Source: Mycobacteriaceae bacterium (lineage in GTDB: Bacteria > Actinomycetota > Actinomycetes > Mycobacteriales > Mycobacteriaceae). From it: 64,000 nt of DNA. Where the stretch lies: positions 62,001-126,000 of the forward strand of contig JAIEPH010000011.1 in NCBI GenBank assembly GCA_019749805.1, written 5' to 3'. Below, piece after piece: positions 27,459-36,984 of the stretch. How positions within the stretch are numbered: the stretch's first letter is position 1; each line of letters starts with the position of its first letter. The notes under the pieces are model-generated. The model had not been told where the DNA came from. It ran no database searches and was given only the letters and a program-made list of their open reading frames with translations. Position numbers and translations under genes: made by a program.

Positions 27459-28631
27459 TCAGCAGCGCTGATGTGGGCCTTTGACCGCAGCCATCCGCAG
27501 CACCGACCCGTCGACCTGAGGCATCGACAACTCGCCTGTCGAGACCGCCTTTTCCAACCGGTCCAGCACGGCGGGCACCTCGCCCGTCGTCACCCACAAC
27601 GCGGTGTCGGCGCCGGCCTGCAATCCGCGCAGCGCCGCCTCGGCGACCCCGAAGCGATCCGAGATCGCCTGCATCGAGGACAGGTCGTCGGTGAAGACGG
27701 GTCCGTTGAACGGCGGGCCACCGTAGTCGCCAGAGCGCAGCAGCGCGTACGCACTCGGGCTGAGGCTGGCCGGTTCGTTGCCGGTGAGTCCGGGAACCTG
27801 CATGTGACCGACCATCACTCCGACCGGCAGCTGAGCGTTCAGCGTGCGATACGGAACCAGATCTGCGTTCTGCAGATCACCGATCGGAGGCGCGGTGACG
27901 CTGCCGGTGTGGGAGTCCCCGGAACCGTTCCCGTGCCCCGGGAAGTGCTTGAGCACCGGCAGCATTCCCGCGTCGCGCAGGCCGCGCGCGTAAGCGCCGG
28001 CGTAGTCGGTGACCACGACGGGATCCGATCCGAAGGAGCGGTCGCCGATCACGGTGTCGTCCGGGGCGCTCGAGATATCCACCACCGGCGCAAAGTCGAT
28101 CGTGATGCCCTTGCTTCGCATCGCCTGACCACGTTGCAGCGCAATGGCATACACCTGCTCGGGTGTCTGGGTCCGCGCCAGCTCTCGTGCCGACGGCTGG
28201 GCGCCGATCACCGCAGACAGCCGCGAAACCCGGCCACCCTCTTCGTCGACACTCACCGCCAGCGGCAGCGGCGCCGCCGAGTTCGCGATGTCGACCAGCG
28301 AGCCGTCGGTGACCATCGACAGGTCGGTCCAGCTGCCGATCATGATCCCGCCGACGTGCTGGCTCTCGACCACCGCTCGAGCGTCGGCCGCGTCGGTGAC
28401 GCCGACCATCAACAGCTGCGCGAGCTTGTCGCGGGTCGAGATCTGCGACAGCAGCTCCGGCCCCTGGCCGCACGCCGGGGCCGGGACCAGTACCGGCGCC
28501 TGCGGCACCGCCGTCGCCGCCATCTCCGGATGCGGGACCTCCTGATCCGCCGCCGTCGAGCACGCGGACACGAGCACGGGCAACGCCACGGCGGCGCACA
28601 GCCCGCGCAACCCCGAACCAATTGAGACCAT
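27459..28631 (-). CDS. lpqI: Lipoprotein beta-N-acetylglucosaminidase LpqI (NagZ-like, GH3)
   Basis: Secreted lipoprotein of about 390 residues acting on muropeptide-derived sugars in peptidoglycan recycling. From ATG 28631 it has a signal peptide with hydrophobic stretch LCAAVALPVLV and lipobox VSAC. The GH3 domain follows, with the NagZ His/Asp motif KHFPGHGNGSGDSHTG and nucleophile Asp in VFTDDLSSM. AAGG lies 9 bases before ATG 28631, so the longer frame to 28664 is not preferred. It lies upstream of tetR on the same strand with a 34-bp gap, as in M. tuberculosis (Rv0237-Rv0238). Confidence 0.9.
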   Translation of the reverse strand: MVSIGSGLRGLCAAVALPVLVSACSTAADQEVPHPEMAATAVPQAPVLVPAPACGQGPELLSQISTRDKLAQLLMVGVTDAADARAVVESQHVGGIMIGSWTDLSMVTDGSLVDIANSAAPLPLAVSVDEEGGRVSRLSAVIGAQPSARELARTQTPEQVYAIALQRGQAMRSKGITIDFAPVVDISSAPDDTVIGDRSFGSDPVVVTDYAGAYARGLRDAGMLPVLKHFPGHGNGSGDSHTGSVTAPPIGDLQNADLVPYRTLNAQLPVGVMVGHMQVPGLTGNEPASLSPSAYALLRSGDYGGPPFNGPVFTDDLSSMQAISDRFGVAEAALRGLQAGADTALWVTTGEVPAVLDRLEKAVSTGELSMPQVDGSVLRMAAVKGPHQRC

Positions 28632-28819
28632 GGGCCCCGACCTTAGTAGGAAACGAAGTCGCATTCGAACCCCCGGTCCCGGGGCCGGCTCCGTTCACCG
28701 CGTGCCATGATCTCGTCGAGGTGGGCGCAGACGAGGTCGAGATATGCGCGGTCCCACCGTTGAAGACCAGCTCACCGCCGTCGGCGGGCACGGCATACAT
28801 TGTCTGCTACTTTGGCCGG
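28632..28819. promoter_or_regulatory. Divergent promoter region lpqI / small membrane protein
   Basis: 188 bp without a convincing gene. A -10 box TACTTT (28808-28813) sits 6 bases before the ATG at 28820, implying a leaderless mRNA. The rest is open on both strands for short stretches, but I see no supported start or ribosome site. Confidence 0.5.
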
Positions 28820-28993
28820 ATGGATCGGTTTCTCGTGCCCGCCGCGGCCAGCATCGTTGTCGGCCTGCTGCTGGGTGCGGCCGCCGTATTCGGGGTGACG
28901 CTGATGGTGCAGCAGGACAGCAAGCCGCCGCTGCAGGCAGGCGATCCAGCGTCGTCGGTGCTCAACAGGGTTGAGTACGGCGACCGAAGTTAA
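28820..28993 (+). CDS. Small secreted/membrane protein, Rv0236A-like (DUF2613)
   Basis: 57 residues, the same length as Rv0236A. A hydrophobic segment (about residues 7-30, VPAAASIVVGLLLGAAAVFG) acts as signal anchor or signal peptide, followed by a short polar tail with QQDSKPPLQAGDP. Function unknown. Start chosen for the leaderless -10 box TACTTT 6 bases upstream and the match to the M. tuberculosis protein. It overlaps the aftD start by 23 bp, so the two are co-transcribed and possibly translationally linked. Confidence 0.82.
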   Translation: MDRFLVPAAASIVVGLLLGAAAVFGVTLMVQQDSKPPLQAGDPASSVLNRVEYGDRS

Positions 28994-31900
28994 TTTCGCG
29001 CCCCTGTCGCGGCGCTGGCTGTGGGCGGTCGCTGCGGCGGCGTTGGTTCTGTCGTTCGCACAGTCACCCGGACAGATCTCCCCTGACACGAAGCTCGACC
29101 TGACCGCGAACCCCCTGCGGTTCCTGTCCCGCGCCTTCAATCTCTGGAACAGCGAGCTGCCGTTCGGCCAGGCCCAGAACCAGGCCTACGGCTATCTGTT
29201 CCCGCACGGCACCTTCTTCCTCGCCGGCGACGTGCTCGGGCTGCCTGGCTGGGTGGTCCAGCGGCTGTGGTGGGCGCTGCTCCTGGTCGTCGGATTCTGG
29301 GGCCTCCTACGTATCGCCGAAGCGCTCGGAATAGGCAGCACCACCTCCCGCGTGATCGCGGCAGTCGCGTTCGCGTTGTCTCCTCGGGTACTGACCACCA
29401 TCGGTGCGATCTCGTCGGAGACGCTGCCCATGATGCTGGCGCCGTGGGTGCTGCTGCCGGTGATTCTGGCCCTGCGCGGCACGGGCGGCTCGGTTCGGGT
29501 GCTGGCTGCGCGGTCGGCGGTGGCCATCGCGTTGATGGGCGCGGTCAACGCCGTCGCGACGCTGACCGCATGCCTGGTCGCGGTGATCTGGCTGGTCTGT
29601 CACAAACCGAACCGGTTGTGGTGGCGCTTCACCGGTTGGTGGGCACTGTGCATCGTGCTCGCGGTGACGTGGTGGGTGGTCGCGCTCGCGTTGCTCGGCC
29701 GGATCAGCCCGCCGTTCCTCGACTTCATCGAATCCTCCGGCGTCACGACGCGGTGGATGTCGCTGACCGAGATGCTGCGCGGCACCGACGTGTGGACCCC
29801 GTTCGTCGCGCCGAACGCGACGGCGGGCGCCTCGCTGGTGACGGGTTCGGTGGCGGTGCTCGCGACGACGCTGGTTGCCGCTGCCGGTCTGGCGGGCCTG
29901 GCGATGCGGTCCATGCCGGCCCGCGGACGTCTGGTCACCATCCTGCTCGTCGGCGTCACGGTGCTGGCGCTCGGATACTCGGGCGGACTGGGATCGCCTA
30001 TGGCCCATGCGGTTCAAGCCTTCCTCGATGCGGAGGGCACTCCGCTGCGCAACATTCACAAACTCGAACCGCTGCTGCGGCTGCCGATCACGCTCGGTCT
30101 CGCGCACCTGCTGGGCCGCATCCCGTTGCCGGGCAGCGCACCGCGCGCGGTGTGGCGGGATGCGTTCGCCCACCCCGAACGCGACAAGCGGGTGGCGGTC
30201 GGCGTCGTCGTCCTGGTGGCGGTGATGGCCGCGACGTCGCTGGCCTGGACGGGTCGGCTCACTCCACCGGGGGCGTTCGACGCGATCCCGCGGTACTGGC
30301 ACGAGACCGCCGACTGGCTCGACGAGCACAACGATTCCGGGCGCGTGCTGGTGGCGCCGGGCGCCCCGTTCGCCACCCAGGTGTGGGGCAGCAGCCACGA
30401 CGAACCGCTGCAGGTGCTGGGCGACAGTGCGTGGGGAGTGCGGGACTCGATCCCCTTGACCCCGCCGGAGACCATTCGCGCCCTGGACTCCGTGCAACGG
30501 CTGTTCGCGGCCGGAAGACCGTCGGCGGGATTGGCGGATACCCTTGTTCGGCAAGGCATCTCGTACGTCGTGGTCCGAAACGACCTCGATCCGGAAACGT
30601 CGCGATCGGCTCGGCCTGTATTGGTGCACCGCGTGATCGACGGTTCGCCGGGCCTGCAGCGGGTCGCCACGTTCGGCGACCCGGTCGGGCCGGGCACCCT
30701 GCCGGGTTTCATCACCGACAGCGGTCTGCGACCGCGCTATCCCGCCGTGGAGATCTACCGGGTGAACCCGGCCACGCCCGCGGTTCCGGTGACGCCCTAC
30801 CTCGCCGACACCGATGTGATGGCGCGCGTCGACGGCGCACCCGAGGTCCTGCTACGCCTCGACGAGCGTCGCCGCCTCCTGGGGCAGCCACCGCTGGGGC
30901 CCATGCTGCTGACGGCGGATGCGCAGCAGGCCGGTCTGTCCGAGCCTGCGGGGACCGGTGTCGTCGTCACCGACACCCCGCTCGCGCGGGAAACCGATTA
31001 CGGACGCGTCGACGACCACTCGTCGGCGATCCGGACTCCCGGCGATCCGCGCAACACATTCAACCGTGTGATGGACTATCCGACCCCGGGCGCCGAGACG
31101 GTCTACGGACAGTGGTCCGGCGGCCGGCTCTCGGTGTCGAGTTCGGCGTCGGATTCGACCGCTCTGCCCAACGTCGCACCCGCGACCGGCCCGGCCGCCG
31201 CCGTCGACGCCGATTCCTCGACGAGCTGGGTGTCCAACGCGTTGCAGTCGGCGATCGGCCAGTGGCTTCAGGTCGACTTCGATCATCCGGTCACCAACGC
31301 CACCATCACGCTCACCCCGAGCGCCACCGCGGTCGGCGCGCAGGTACGCCGCATCGAGATCTCGACCATCAACGGCACCAGCACACTGCGCTTCGACGAA
31401 GCGGGTAAGCCGTTGACCGCGGCGCTGCCGTACGGCGAGTCGCCGTGGGTGCGAATCACCGCCGTCGCCACCGAGGACGGGTCGCCGGGCGTCCAGTTCG
31501 GCATCACCGATTTCGCCGTGACCCAATACGACGCGAACGGGTTCGCCCACCCCGTCGACTTGCGCCACACGGTGGTCGTGCCGGGGCCACCCACGGATTC
31601 GGCTGTGGCGCAATGGGATCTGGGTTCAGAACTGCTGGGCAGGTCGGGCTGCGCGCAGAGCCCCGACGGCATTCGGTGCGCTGCGACCATGGCTCTGTCA
31701 CCGGAGGAACCGGTGAACCTGAGCCGCACACTGACGGTGCCGGAGCCGATGGCCGTGACGCCGACCGTATGGGTGCGGGCACGTCAGGGTCCCAACCTCG
31801 CCGACCTGGTGCGGGCACCCGGCACTGCGATCGCCACCGGAGACGCGGACCCGATCGACGTGCTCGGTTCGGCGTACGCCGCCGCGGACGGCGACCCGGA

Positions 31901-33215
31901 CACGGCGTGGACTGCCCGCCAAGGCGTCGTACAACACAGGTCGCCGCCCACCTTGACGCTGAGGTTGCCCACCCGCCGCGAGGTGGGCGCTGTCCAGCTG
32001 ACGCCCAGTTCCTCTGAGCTTCCTGCACATCCGACGCTGGTGGCCATCGACCTAGGCGATGGACCGCAGGTGCGTAGGCTGGCCGGCGACGCCGGCGCGC
32101 AGACCCTTGAACTCAAACCCCGCGTGACCGACACGGTGAAGGTGTCGATCCTCGACTGGGACGACATCATCGACCGCACGGCGCTCGGATTCGATCAGCT
32201 CAAGCCTCCCGGGTTGGCCGAGGTGACGGCCCTGGACGCGCGGGGTGCCCCGATCGCGGCGGCCGACGCCGAACGCAACCGCGCGCGGATGGTCGAACTA
32301 CCGTGCGGCCGCGGCCCGATCATCGGTGTCGCCGGGCAGTTCATCCAGACGTCCATCAGCACGACGGTCGGTGCGCTGCTCTACGGCGAGCCGGTGACGG
32401 CGCAGCCGTGCCAGGCTGGGCCGATCCGGCTGCCCGCCGGTCAGCAGGAGCTGCTGATCAGCCCCGGGGCCGCGTTCACCGCCGACGGCGTCCAGCTCGA
32501 CGGCCCGCTGGCGAATCGGATCCGTTCGGCGACAACGGTTCCCGCCCAAATCGAAGCGTGGAGCGCCGATCATCGCGAGGTGAACGTGCCGGCGTCAAAC
32601 GCGTCGCGGGTGCTGGTCGTCCCGGAAAGCGTGAACCCAGGCTGGATCGCGCACCGCGCCGACGGCACCGCGCTGACACCGGTCAAGGTCAACGGCTGGC
32701 AGCAGGGCTGGGTGCTGCCGCCGGGCACCGAAGGACCCGTCACACTCACGTTTCCGTCGAATGCCCCGTACCGGGCCGGGCTGATCGGCGGTCTCGCCCT
32801 GCTGCCGGTGCTGGCGCTGCTGGCCTTCGTACCGGCACGCCGTCGCACCGAACCGGGCGCACCCGCGCGGGTGTGGCGGCCGGGCAGGTGGCCGACGAGC
32901 GCTGCGGTCCTTGCGGTCGGGGCGCTGATCTCGGGGGTCGCGGGCGTCATCGTCGTCGGCATCGCGGTGGGTATGCGGTATTTGCTGCGTCACCGCGAAC
33001 GCCTCTGCGACACCGTCACGGTCACGACGACCGCCGGCGGGCTCATCCTGGCGGGGGCCATTCTCAGCCAGTACCCGTGGCGATCGGTCGACGGATACGT
33101 CGGTCACTCGGTGGGGGTGCAGCTGCTTGCTCTCGTCTCGGTGGCGATGCTGGCCGCTTCCGTCGTGCCCGACGATCGCACCCGTTTCACAGCCACGGAC
33201 ACCGCCGAGCCCTAG
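28971..33215 (+). CDS. aftD: Arabinofuranosyltransferase AftD
   Basis: 1414 residues, the size of AftD. GT-C membrane enzyme that adds alpha-1,3 arabinofuranose branches from decaprenyl-phosphoryl arabinose to arabinogalactan/lipoarabinomannan in the periplasm. The N-terminal third is polytopic (TM helices from about residue 15 to 420). A long periplasmic part follows, with two discoidin-like carbohydrate-binding segments (SSTSWVSNALQSAIGQWLQV; DPDTAWTARQG). C-terminal TM helices end near the stop. The start is a TTG inside the small upstream gene; there is no clear ribosome site, so the exact start is uncertain. Essential in mycobacteria. Confidence 0.93.
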   Translation: MSTATEVNFAPLSRRWLWAVAAAALVLSFAQSPGQISPDTKLDLTANPLRFLSRAFNLWNSELPFGQAQNQAYGYLFPHGTFFLAGDVLGLPGWVVQRLWWALLLVVGFWGLLRIAEALGIGSTTSRVIAAVAFALSPRVLTTIGAISSETLPMMLAPWVLLPVILALRGTGGSVRVLAARSAVAIALMGAVNAVATLTACLVAVIWLVCHKPNRLWWRFTGWWALCIVLAVTWWVVALALLGRISPPFLDFIESSGVTTRWMSLTEMLRGTDVWTPFVAPNATAGASLVTGSVAVLATTLVAAAGLAGLAMRSMPARGRLVTILLVGVTVLALGYSGGLGSPMAHAVQAFLDAEGTPLRNIHKLEPLLRLPITLGLAHLLGRIPLPGSAPRAVWRDAFAHPERDKRVAVGVVVLVAVMAATSLAWTGRLTPPGAFDAIPRYWHETADWLDEHNDSGRVLVAPGAPFATQVWGSSHDEPLQVLGDSAWGVRDSIPLTPPETIRALDSVQRLFAAGRPSAGLADTLVRQGISYVVVRNDLDPETSRSARPVLVHRVIDGSPGLQRVATFGDPVGPGTLPGFITDSGLRPRYPAVEIYRVNPATPAVPVTPYLADTDVMARVDGAPEVLLRLDERRRLLGQPPLGPMLLTADAQQAGLSEPAGTGVVVTDTPLARETDYGRVDDHSSAIRTPGDPRNTFNRVMDYPTPGAETVYGQWSGGRLSVSSSASDSTALPNVAPATGPAAAVDADSSTSWVSNALQSAIGQWLQVDFDHPVTNATITLTPSATAVGAQVRRIEISTINGTSTLRFDEAGKPLTAALPYGESPWVRITAVATEDGSPGVQFGITDFAVTQYDANGFAHPVDLRHTVVVPGPPTDSAVAQWDLGSELLGRSGCAQSPDGIRCAATMALSPEEPVNLSRTLTVPEPMAVTPTVWVRARQGPNLADLVRAPGTAIATGDADPIDVLGSAYAAADGDPDTAWTARQGVVQHRSPPTLTLRLPTRREVGAVQLTPSSSELPAHPTLVAIDLGDGPQVRRLAGDAGAQTLELKPRVTDTVKVSILDWDDIIDRTALGFDQLKPPGLAEVTALDARGAPIAAADAERNRARMVELPCGRGPIIGVAGQFIQTSISTTVGALLYGEPVTAQPCQAGPIRLPAGQQELLISPGAAFTADGVQLDGPLANRIRSATTVPAQIEAWSADHREVNVPASNASRVLVVPESVNPGWIAHRADGTALTPVKVNGWQQGWVLPPGTEGPVTLTFPSNAPYRAGLIGGLALLPVLALLAFVPARRRTEPGAPARVWRPGRWPTSAAVLAVGALISGVAGVIVVGIAVGMRYLLRHRERLCDTVTVTTTAGGLILAGAILSQYPWRSVDGYVGHSVGVQLLALVSVAMLAASVVPDDRTRFTATDTAEP

Positions 33216-33225
33216 CATCGGCTAG

Positions 33226-34197
33226 GTGCCGCAGCTGAATACCGCCCGGGGCGAGATCACCACCACTGACCTGGGTGTCACGCTCATGCACGAACACGTT
33301 TTCGTGCTGTCCCCGGAGATCCACAACAACTTCCCCGAAGTCTGGGGCGATGAGGCCAAGCGTCAGGCCGACGCGGTCACGCGACTCAATGAACTCAAAT
33401 CGCGGGGCGTCGACACCATCGTGGACCTCACCGTCATCGGGCTCGGTCGATACATTCCGCGCATCGCGCAGATCGCCGAACAGACCGACCTCAACATCGT
33501 GGTGGCCACCGGCGTTTACACGTACAACGACGTGCCGATGTACTTCCACTTCAGCGGACCCGAGACGCCATTGGGCGAGCCGATGGTCGACATGTTCGTC
33601 AGCGACATCGAGAACGGTATTGCGGGCACCGGCATCAAGGCCGCGATCCTCAAGTGCGCCACCGACGAACCTGGAGTGACGCCCGGAGTGGAGCGGGTGT
33701 TGCGCGCGGTCGCGCAGGCGCACCGACGCACGGGTGTGCCGATCTCGACGCACACTCACGCAGCCACCCGCCGCGGTCTTGAACAGCAAGCGATCTTCGC
33801 CGAAGAAGGCGTCGACCTGTCCCGCGTGGTCATCGGCCACTCCGGCGATTCCACCGACCTCGGCTATCTCACCGAGCTCATCGAGGCGGGCTCCTACATC
33901 GGCATGGACCGGTTCGGCGTCGACGTCCTCCTCGGTTTCGAGGAGCGCGTCAACACCGTGGCGCAGATGTGCGAGCGCGGCCATGCCGACAAGATGGTGC
34001 TCTCCCACGACGCTGCGTGCCTCATGGACTGGCTGCCGGAGGACATGGTGCCGGTGGTGATGCCGAACTGGCACTACCTGCACATCCACAACGACGTCAT
34101 CCCGGCGCTGAAGGAGCGCGGCGTCACCGACGAACAACTCACCACGATGCTCGTCGACAACCCGCGCCGGATCTTCGAGGCCCAGGGCGCCTACTGA
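33226..34197 (+). CDS. php: Phosphotriesterase-like lactonase Php (Rv0230c-like)
   Basis: 323-residue amidohydrolase-superfamily TIM barrel. Metal ligands visible: H22 and H24 (LMHEHVF), a Lys in AAILKCATDE that is carboxylated in the family, His in STHTHAA, His in VIGHSGDS and Asp in LSHDAAC. PLL members hydrolyse lactones, including acyl-homoserine lactones, with weak organophosphatase activity. The start is GTG 33226, 10 bp after aftD. The stop overlaps the start of the next gene (TGATG), suggesting an aftD-php-fadD transcript. Confidence 0.9.
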   Translation: MPQLNTARGEITTTDLGVTLMHEHVFVLSPEIHNNFPEVWGDEAKRQADAVTRLNELKSRGVDTIVDLTVIGLGRYIPRIAQIAEQTDLNIVVATGVYTYNDVPMYFHFSGPETPLGEPMVDMFVSDIENGIAGTGIKAAILKCATDEPGVTPGVERVLRAVAQAHRRTGVPISTHTHAATRRGLEQQAIFAEEGVDLSRVVIGHSGDSTDLGYLTELIEAGSYIGMDRFGVDVLLGFEERVNTVAQMCERGHADKMVLSHDAACLMDWLPEDMVPVVMPNWHYLHIHNDVIPALKERGVTDEQLTTMLVDNPRRIFEAQGAY

Positions 34198-35666
34198 TGG
34201 CTGACGTTCCGCCCATCCCGGCGCAGTTCGCCACCCTCGCCGAATCGGAACCGGACGCACCTGCGGTCACCTGCGCGGGCCGCACGATCACCCGCCGCGA
34301 GCTCGACGTGTCGACCAACCGGCTCGCCCGCGCCTACGCCGAACTCGGTGTCGGACAGGGCGATTACGTCACGATCGTCCTGCCCAATTCGATTGAGTGG
34401 ATTGCGGCCGCACTGGCGACGTGGAAGCTCGGCGCGATCCCACAGCCGCTGTCGGCGCGACTTCCCGACGAGGAGCTGAAGGGGCTGCTCGAGTTGAAGC
34501 CGCGAGCCCTGCTGGTGGGCCGAGCCGACCCGAGCGGCGTAATCCCCAGCTTTCCAGGCGATTTCAATCCCGACGCCGGACTTTCGGACGCACCGCTGCC
34601 GGAGGCCATTTCACCGGCGTGGAAGGCGCTGGGATCCGGTGGCAGCACCGGCAGACCAAAGCTCATCGAGGCAGGCGGCGACAGCCGATACCCCGGCGCG
34701 CTTGCGGGCATGGGTATGGGCGCACAGGAGGGCGACATCCAGTTGATCGCCGTCCCGTTGAGCCACAACACCGGCATGACGATCGCGACGATCGGCCTGC
34801 TGATGGGTCACCACCTCGTGCTGATGCCCAGATTCGACGCCGCCGAATTCCTTCGGCTCATCACCGAACATCGTGTCTCGTTTCTCGTGGCGGTGCCGAC
34901 CATCATGCAGCGGCTACTGCGGGCGTACCGCGCCGACCCCGACACGTACGACCTGTCATCGATCCGGCGACTCTGGCACGTCGGCGCGGCATGTCCACCC
35001 GCGGTCAAGGAGGCCTGGATAAATCTCATCGGCCCCGATGCGGTCTGGGAGTTGTACGGGGGCACCGAACTTCAGGCCTTGACGTTCATCTCCGGCGAGC
35101 AGTGGCTGGCCCACCGTGGTTCGGTCGGGGTGGTGGTCGCAGGCGAGATGAAGGTGCTCGACGACGGCGGGAACGAATGCCCGCCCGGTGTGAGCGGCGA
35201 GATCTACATGCGTCCCTCACCGGGAAGCGCGCCGACCTACCGATACATCGGCGCCACCGCCAAGCAGCGCGACGGCTGGGATTCGCTGGGCGACCTCGGC
35301 TACTTCGACGAGGACGGCTTCCTGTATCTCAACGACCGCCGCGTCGACATGTTCACCGTCGGCGGCCGAAACGTCTACCCCGCAGAGATCGAGTCGGCGT
35401 TGTCGGCACACCCGGATGTGCTGTCGTGCTTGGTCGTCGGCGTTCCCGACGAGGATCTGGGTCAGGTGCCCTATGCCATCGTGCAGGCCGACGGGCTCGA
35501 CGAGGCCGCGGTGATCGCGTTCCTCACCGACCGCATTGCGGGCTACAAGCTGCCCCGCACGGTGGAGTTCACCGACACCCCGCTGCGCGATGACGCAGGC
35601 AAGGCCCGCCGCTCCGCCGTGCGCGACGAGATCATCTCGCGACGGCAGGCTCCGTCACATCGGTAA
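34197..35666 (+). CDS. Acyl-CoA synthetase / AMP-dependent ligase (FadD-type)
   Basis: 489 residues. ANL-superfamily motifs: SGGSTGRPK (phosphate loop), YGGTE (A5), LGDLGYFDEDGFLYLNDR (A7/A8 hinge) and a C-terminal domain. The family catalytic lysine in PRTVEF.D..K position is plausible at DDAGKARRSA. Activates a carboxylic acid via acyl-AMP; the moderate length suggests a medium-chain, aromatic or sterol-side-chain acid rather than a FAAL. The ATG at 34197 overlaps the php stop (TGATG). The 3' end overlaps the convergent acyltransferase gene by 35 bp. Not found next to php in M. tuberculosis; substrate unknown. Confidence 0.85.
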   Translation: MADVPPIPAQFATLAESEPDAPAVTCAGRTITRRELDVSTNRLARAYAELGVGQGDYVTIVLPNSIEWIAAALATWKLGAIPQPLSARLPDEELKGLLELKPRALLVGRADPSGVIPSFPGDFNPDAGLSDAPLPEAISPAWKALGSGGSTGRPKLIEAGGDSRYPGALAGMGMGAQEGDIQLIAVPLSHNTGMTIATIGLLMGHHLVLMPRFDAAEFLRLITEHRVSFLVAVPTIMQRLLRAYRADPDTYDLSSIRRLWHVGAACPPAVKEAWINLIGPDAVWELYGGTELQALTFISGEQWLAHRGSVGVVVAGEMKVLDDGGNECPPGVSGEIYMRPSPGSAPTYRYIGATAKQRDGWDSLGDLGYFDEDGFLYLNDRRVDMFTVGGRNVYPAEIESALSAHPDVLSCLVVGVPDEDLGQVPYAIVQADGLDEAAVIAFLTDRIAGYKLPRTVEFTDTPLRDDAGKARRSAVRDEIISRRQAPSHR

Positions 35667-36834
35667 CCGACGAGTCCAGGGGCGTCGGATCGTTCCGTCT
35701 CTCCCAGCGCCGCAACGCGTTTCGGCATGGCGATTCGACCAGCGCGTAGCTCACGGCCGCGATTGCGAACCCGAACACCACCGTCAGCACGAGCACGATC
35801 GGCATGTGCCCGTTGAAGGCGAACTCGCCGATGACCGGGAACACCATCGCCAGCGCCGCAAGGTGCCAGACGAACAGGCCGTAGGACCATCGGCCCAGCG
35901 TCACCATCGTCGCGCTGCCCAGCACGCGGTGTGAGGTGTCGGGCCGGTCCAGCACCAGCGGGGCGATCAAGGCGCCGGCGACGACCGCACCCATGGCGAT
36001 CTTCACGATGAACTGGCTCACCGTGCCCGGCGTCAGCCCCTCGGGACCGGCGATCGGTGATGCGGCCAACGTGAACGCGATGACCGCGATGCCTGCCATC
36101 AGCACGCGCCTCCTGGCCAGCCGGTGCGCCCAGCCAACGGGCGCCACGGTCAACTCGGCCAGCAGCATGCCTGCGGCGAACCAGGAGAAGAACGCGGGCG
36201 GCCAGTTCAGCGGGTTGACGCCGTAGGGCGCCGAGACAGGGCTGGCCCCGACCAGCACAGCCCAGGCGAAGCTGGCCACCGCCGTCGCCGCGATGACCGG
36301 GATCCGGGTCCGCACCGGCAGGCGTCGCGCCAGCAGCGCCAGGAACGGCAGCGCAAGATAGAACGCCACTTCGACCGACAGGCTCCACATCTGGGTGAGG
36401 CCGGCGGTCAGCGTCAGCGGCACATATATCTGAGTCAGCGTCAGGTTGGCCAGCCAAACCGTCAGGTCGGCCTTGGCCTCCGGCAGCAACGTGAGGATCA
36501 CCACGACCGCAACCAGATAGCCGGGCATGATGCGCACGATCCGTGATCGCAGGTAGTGCCCCGTCGGCGGCTTGGGCCGCAGACCGCGGGCTGCGGCGGC
36601 GTGACCGCGCCACAACAGAAAGCCCGAGAGCGCGAAGAACACCGCGACCGCGAGGTCGAACCTGCCGAAGATCCGGCCGCTGATGCCGCCGGTGTGACCG
36701 GTCTGGAAGGCCACGTGGGTGACGACGACGCCGACCGCCGCGCAGGCCCGCATGCCCTCGACGGCGGGCAGGAATCCGCGCGTTCCGCCGACGGCGTTCT
36801 CGGCGCCGCCGGAGTCACCGCTGGAATCCGTCAC
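35632..36834 (-). CDS. Acyltransferase-3 family membrane protein, Rv0228-like
   Basis: 400 residues, about ten TM helices. The N terminus has the family pattern LPAVEGMRACAAVGVVVTHVAF, with the conserved Arg and His of acyltransferase-3 (OafA/NodX type) enzymes. Likely O-acylates an envelope sugar or glycolipid. The start is GTG 36834. The stop lies 35 bp inside the convergent fadD gene. In M. tuberculosis Rv0228 is divergent from Rv0227c as here. Acceptor unknown. Confidence 0.87.
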   Translation of the reverse strand: MTDSSGDSGGAENAVGGTRGFLPAVEGMRACAAVGVVVTHVAFQTGHTGGISGRIFGRFDLAVAVFFALSGFLLWRGHAAAARGLRPKPPTGHYLRSRIVRIMPGYLVAVVVILTLLPEAKADLTVWLANLTLTQIYVPLTLTAGLTQMWSLSVEVAFYLALPFLALLARRLPVRTRIPVIAATAVASFAWAVLVGASPVSAPYGVNPLNWPPAFFSWFAAGMLLAELTVAPVGWAHRLARRRVLMAGIAVIAFTLAASPIAGPEGLTPGTVSQFIVKIAMGAVVAGALIAPLVLDRPDTSHRVLGSATMVTLGRWSYGLFVWHLAALAMVFPVIGEFAFNGHMPIVLVLTVVFGFAIAAVSYALVESPCRNALRRWERRNDPTPLDSSVTDVTEPAVAR

Positions 36835-36984
36835 GCAAACAGTGTGCCGGGAGGAGGGAAAGCCGCTGAATACGGGTACTCGGGCGGCTCATGGTTGGCT
36901 GCACTCGGAGTGAACATCCAACTTAACTTGTGCTGTTAGGGTCGAACGGGTTTGCGGGACTCCCGCAGGTGAAGGAGGCACGGT
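36835..36984. promoter_or_regulatory. Divergent promoter region acyltransferase / DUF3068 gene
   Basis: 150 bp. A TAGGGT -10 box (36937-36942, preceded by TGT) could serve the plus-strand gene, with a leader of about 35 bases. A perfect AAGGAGG (36972-36978) lies 6 bases before the TTG start at 36985. TCGAACGGGTTTGC (36942-36955) is a one-mismatch KstR-like site of doubtful value. Confidence 0.45.

Noticed and set aside
28632..28800. Possible minus-strand gene beginning MYAVPADGGELVF upstream of lpqI
   Set aside because: The frame runs on through lpqI in another frame, has no ribosome site and no family resemblance.
36942..36955. KstR site before the DUF3068 gene
   Set aside because: The last fixed base mismatches and the site lies downstream of the likely -10 box; the core AACNNGTT occurs by chance several times per window.
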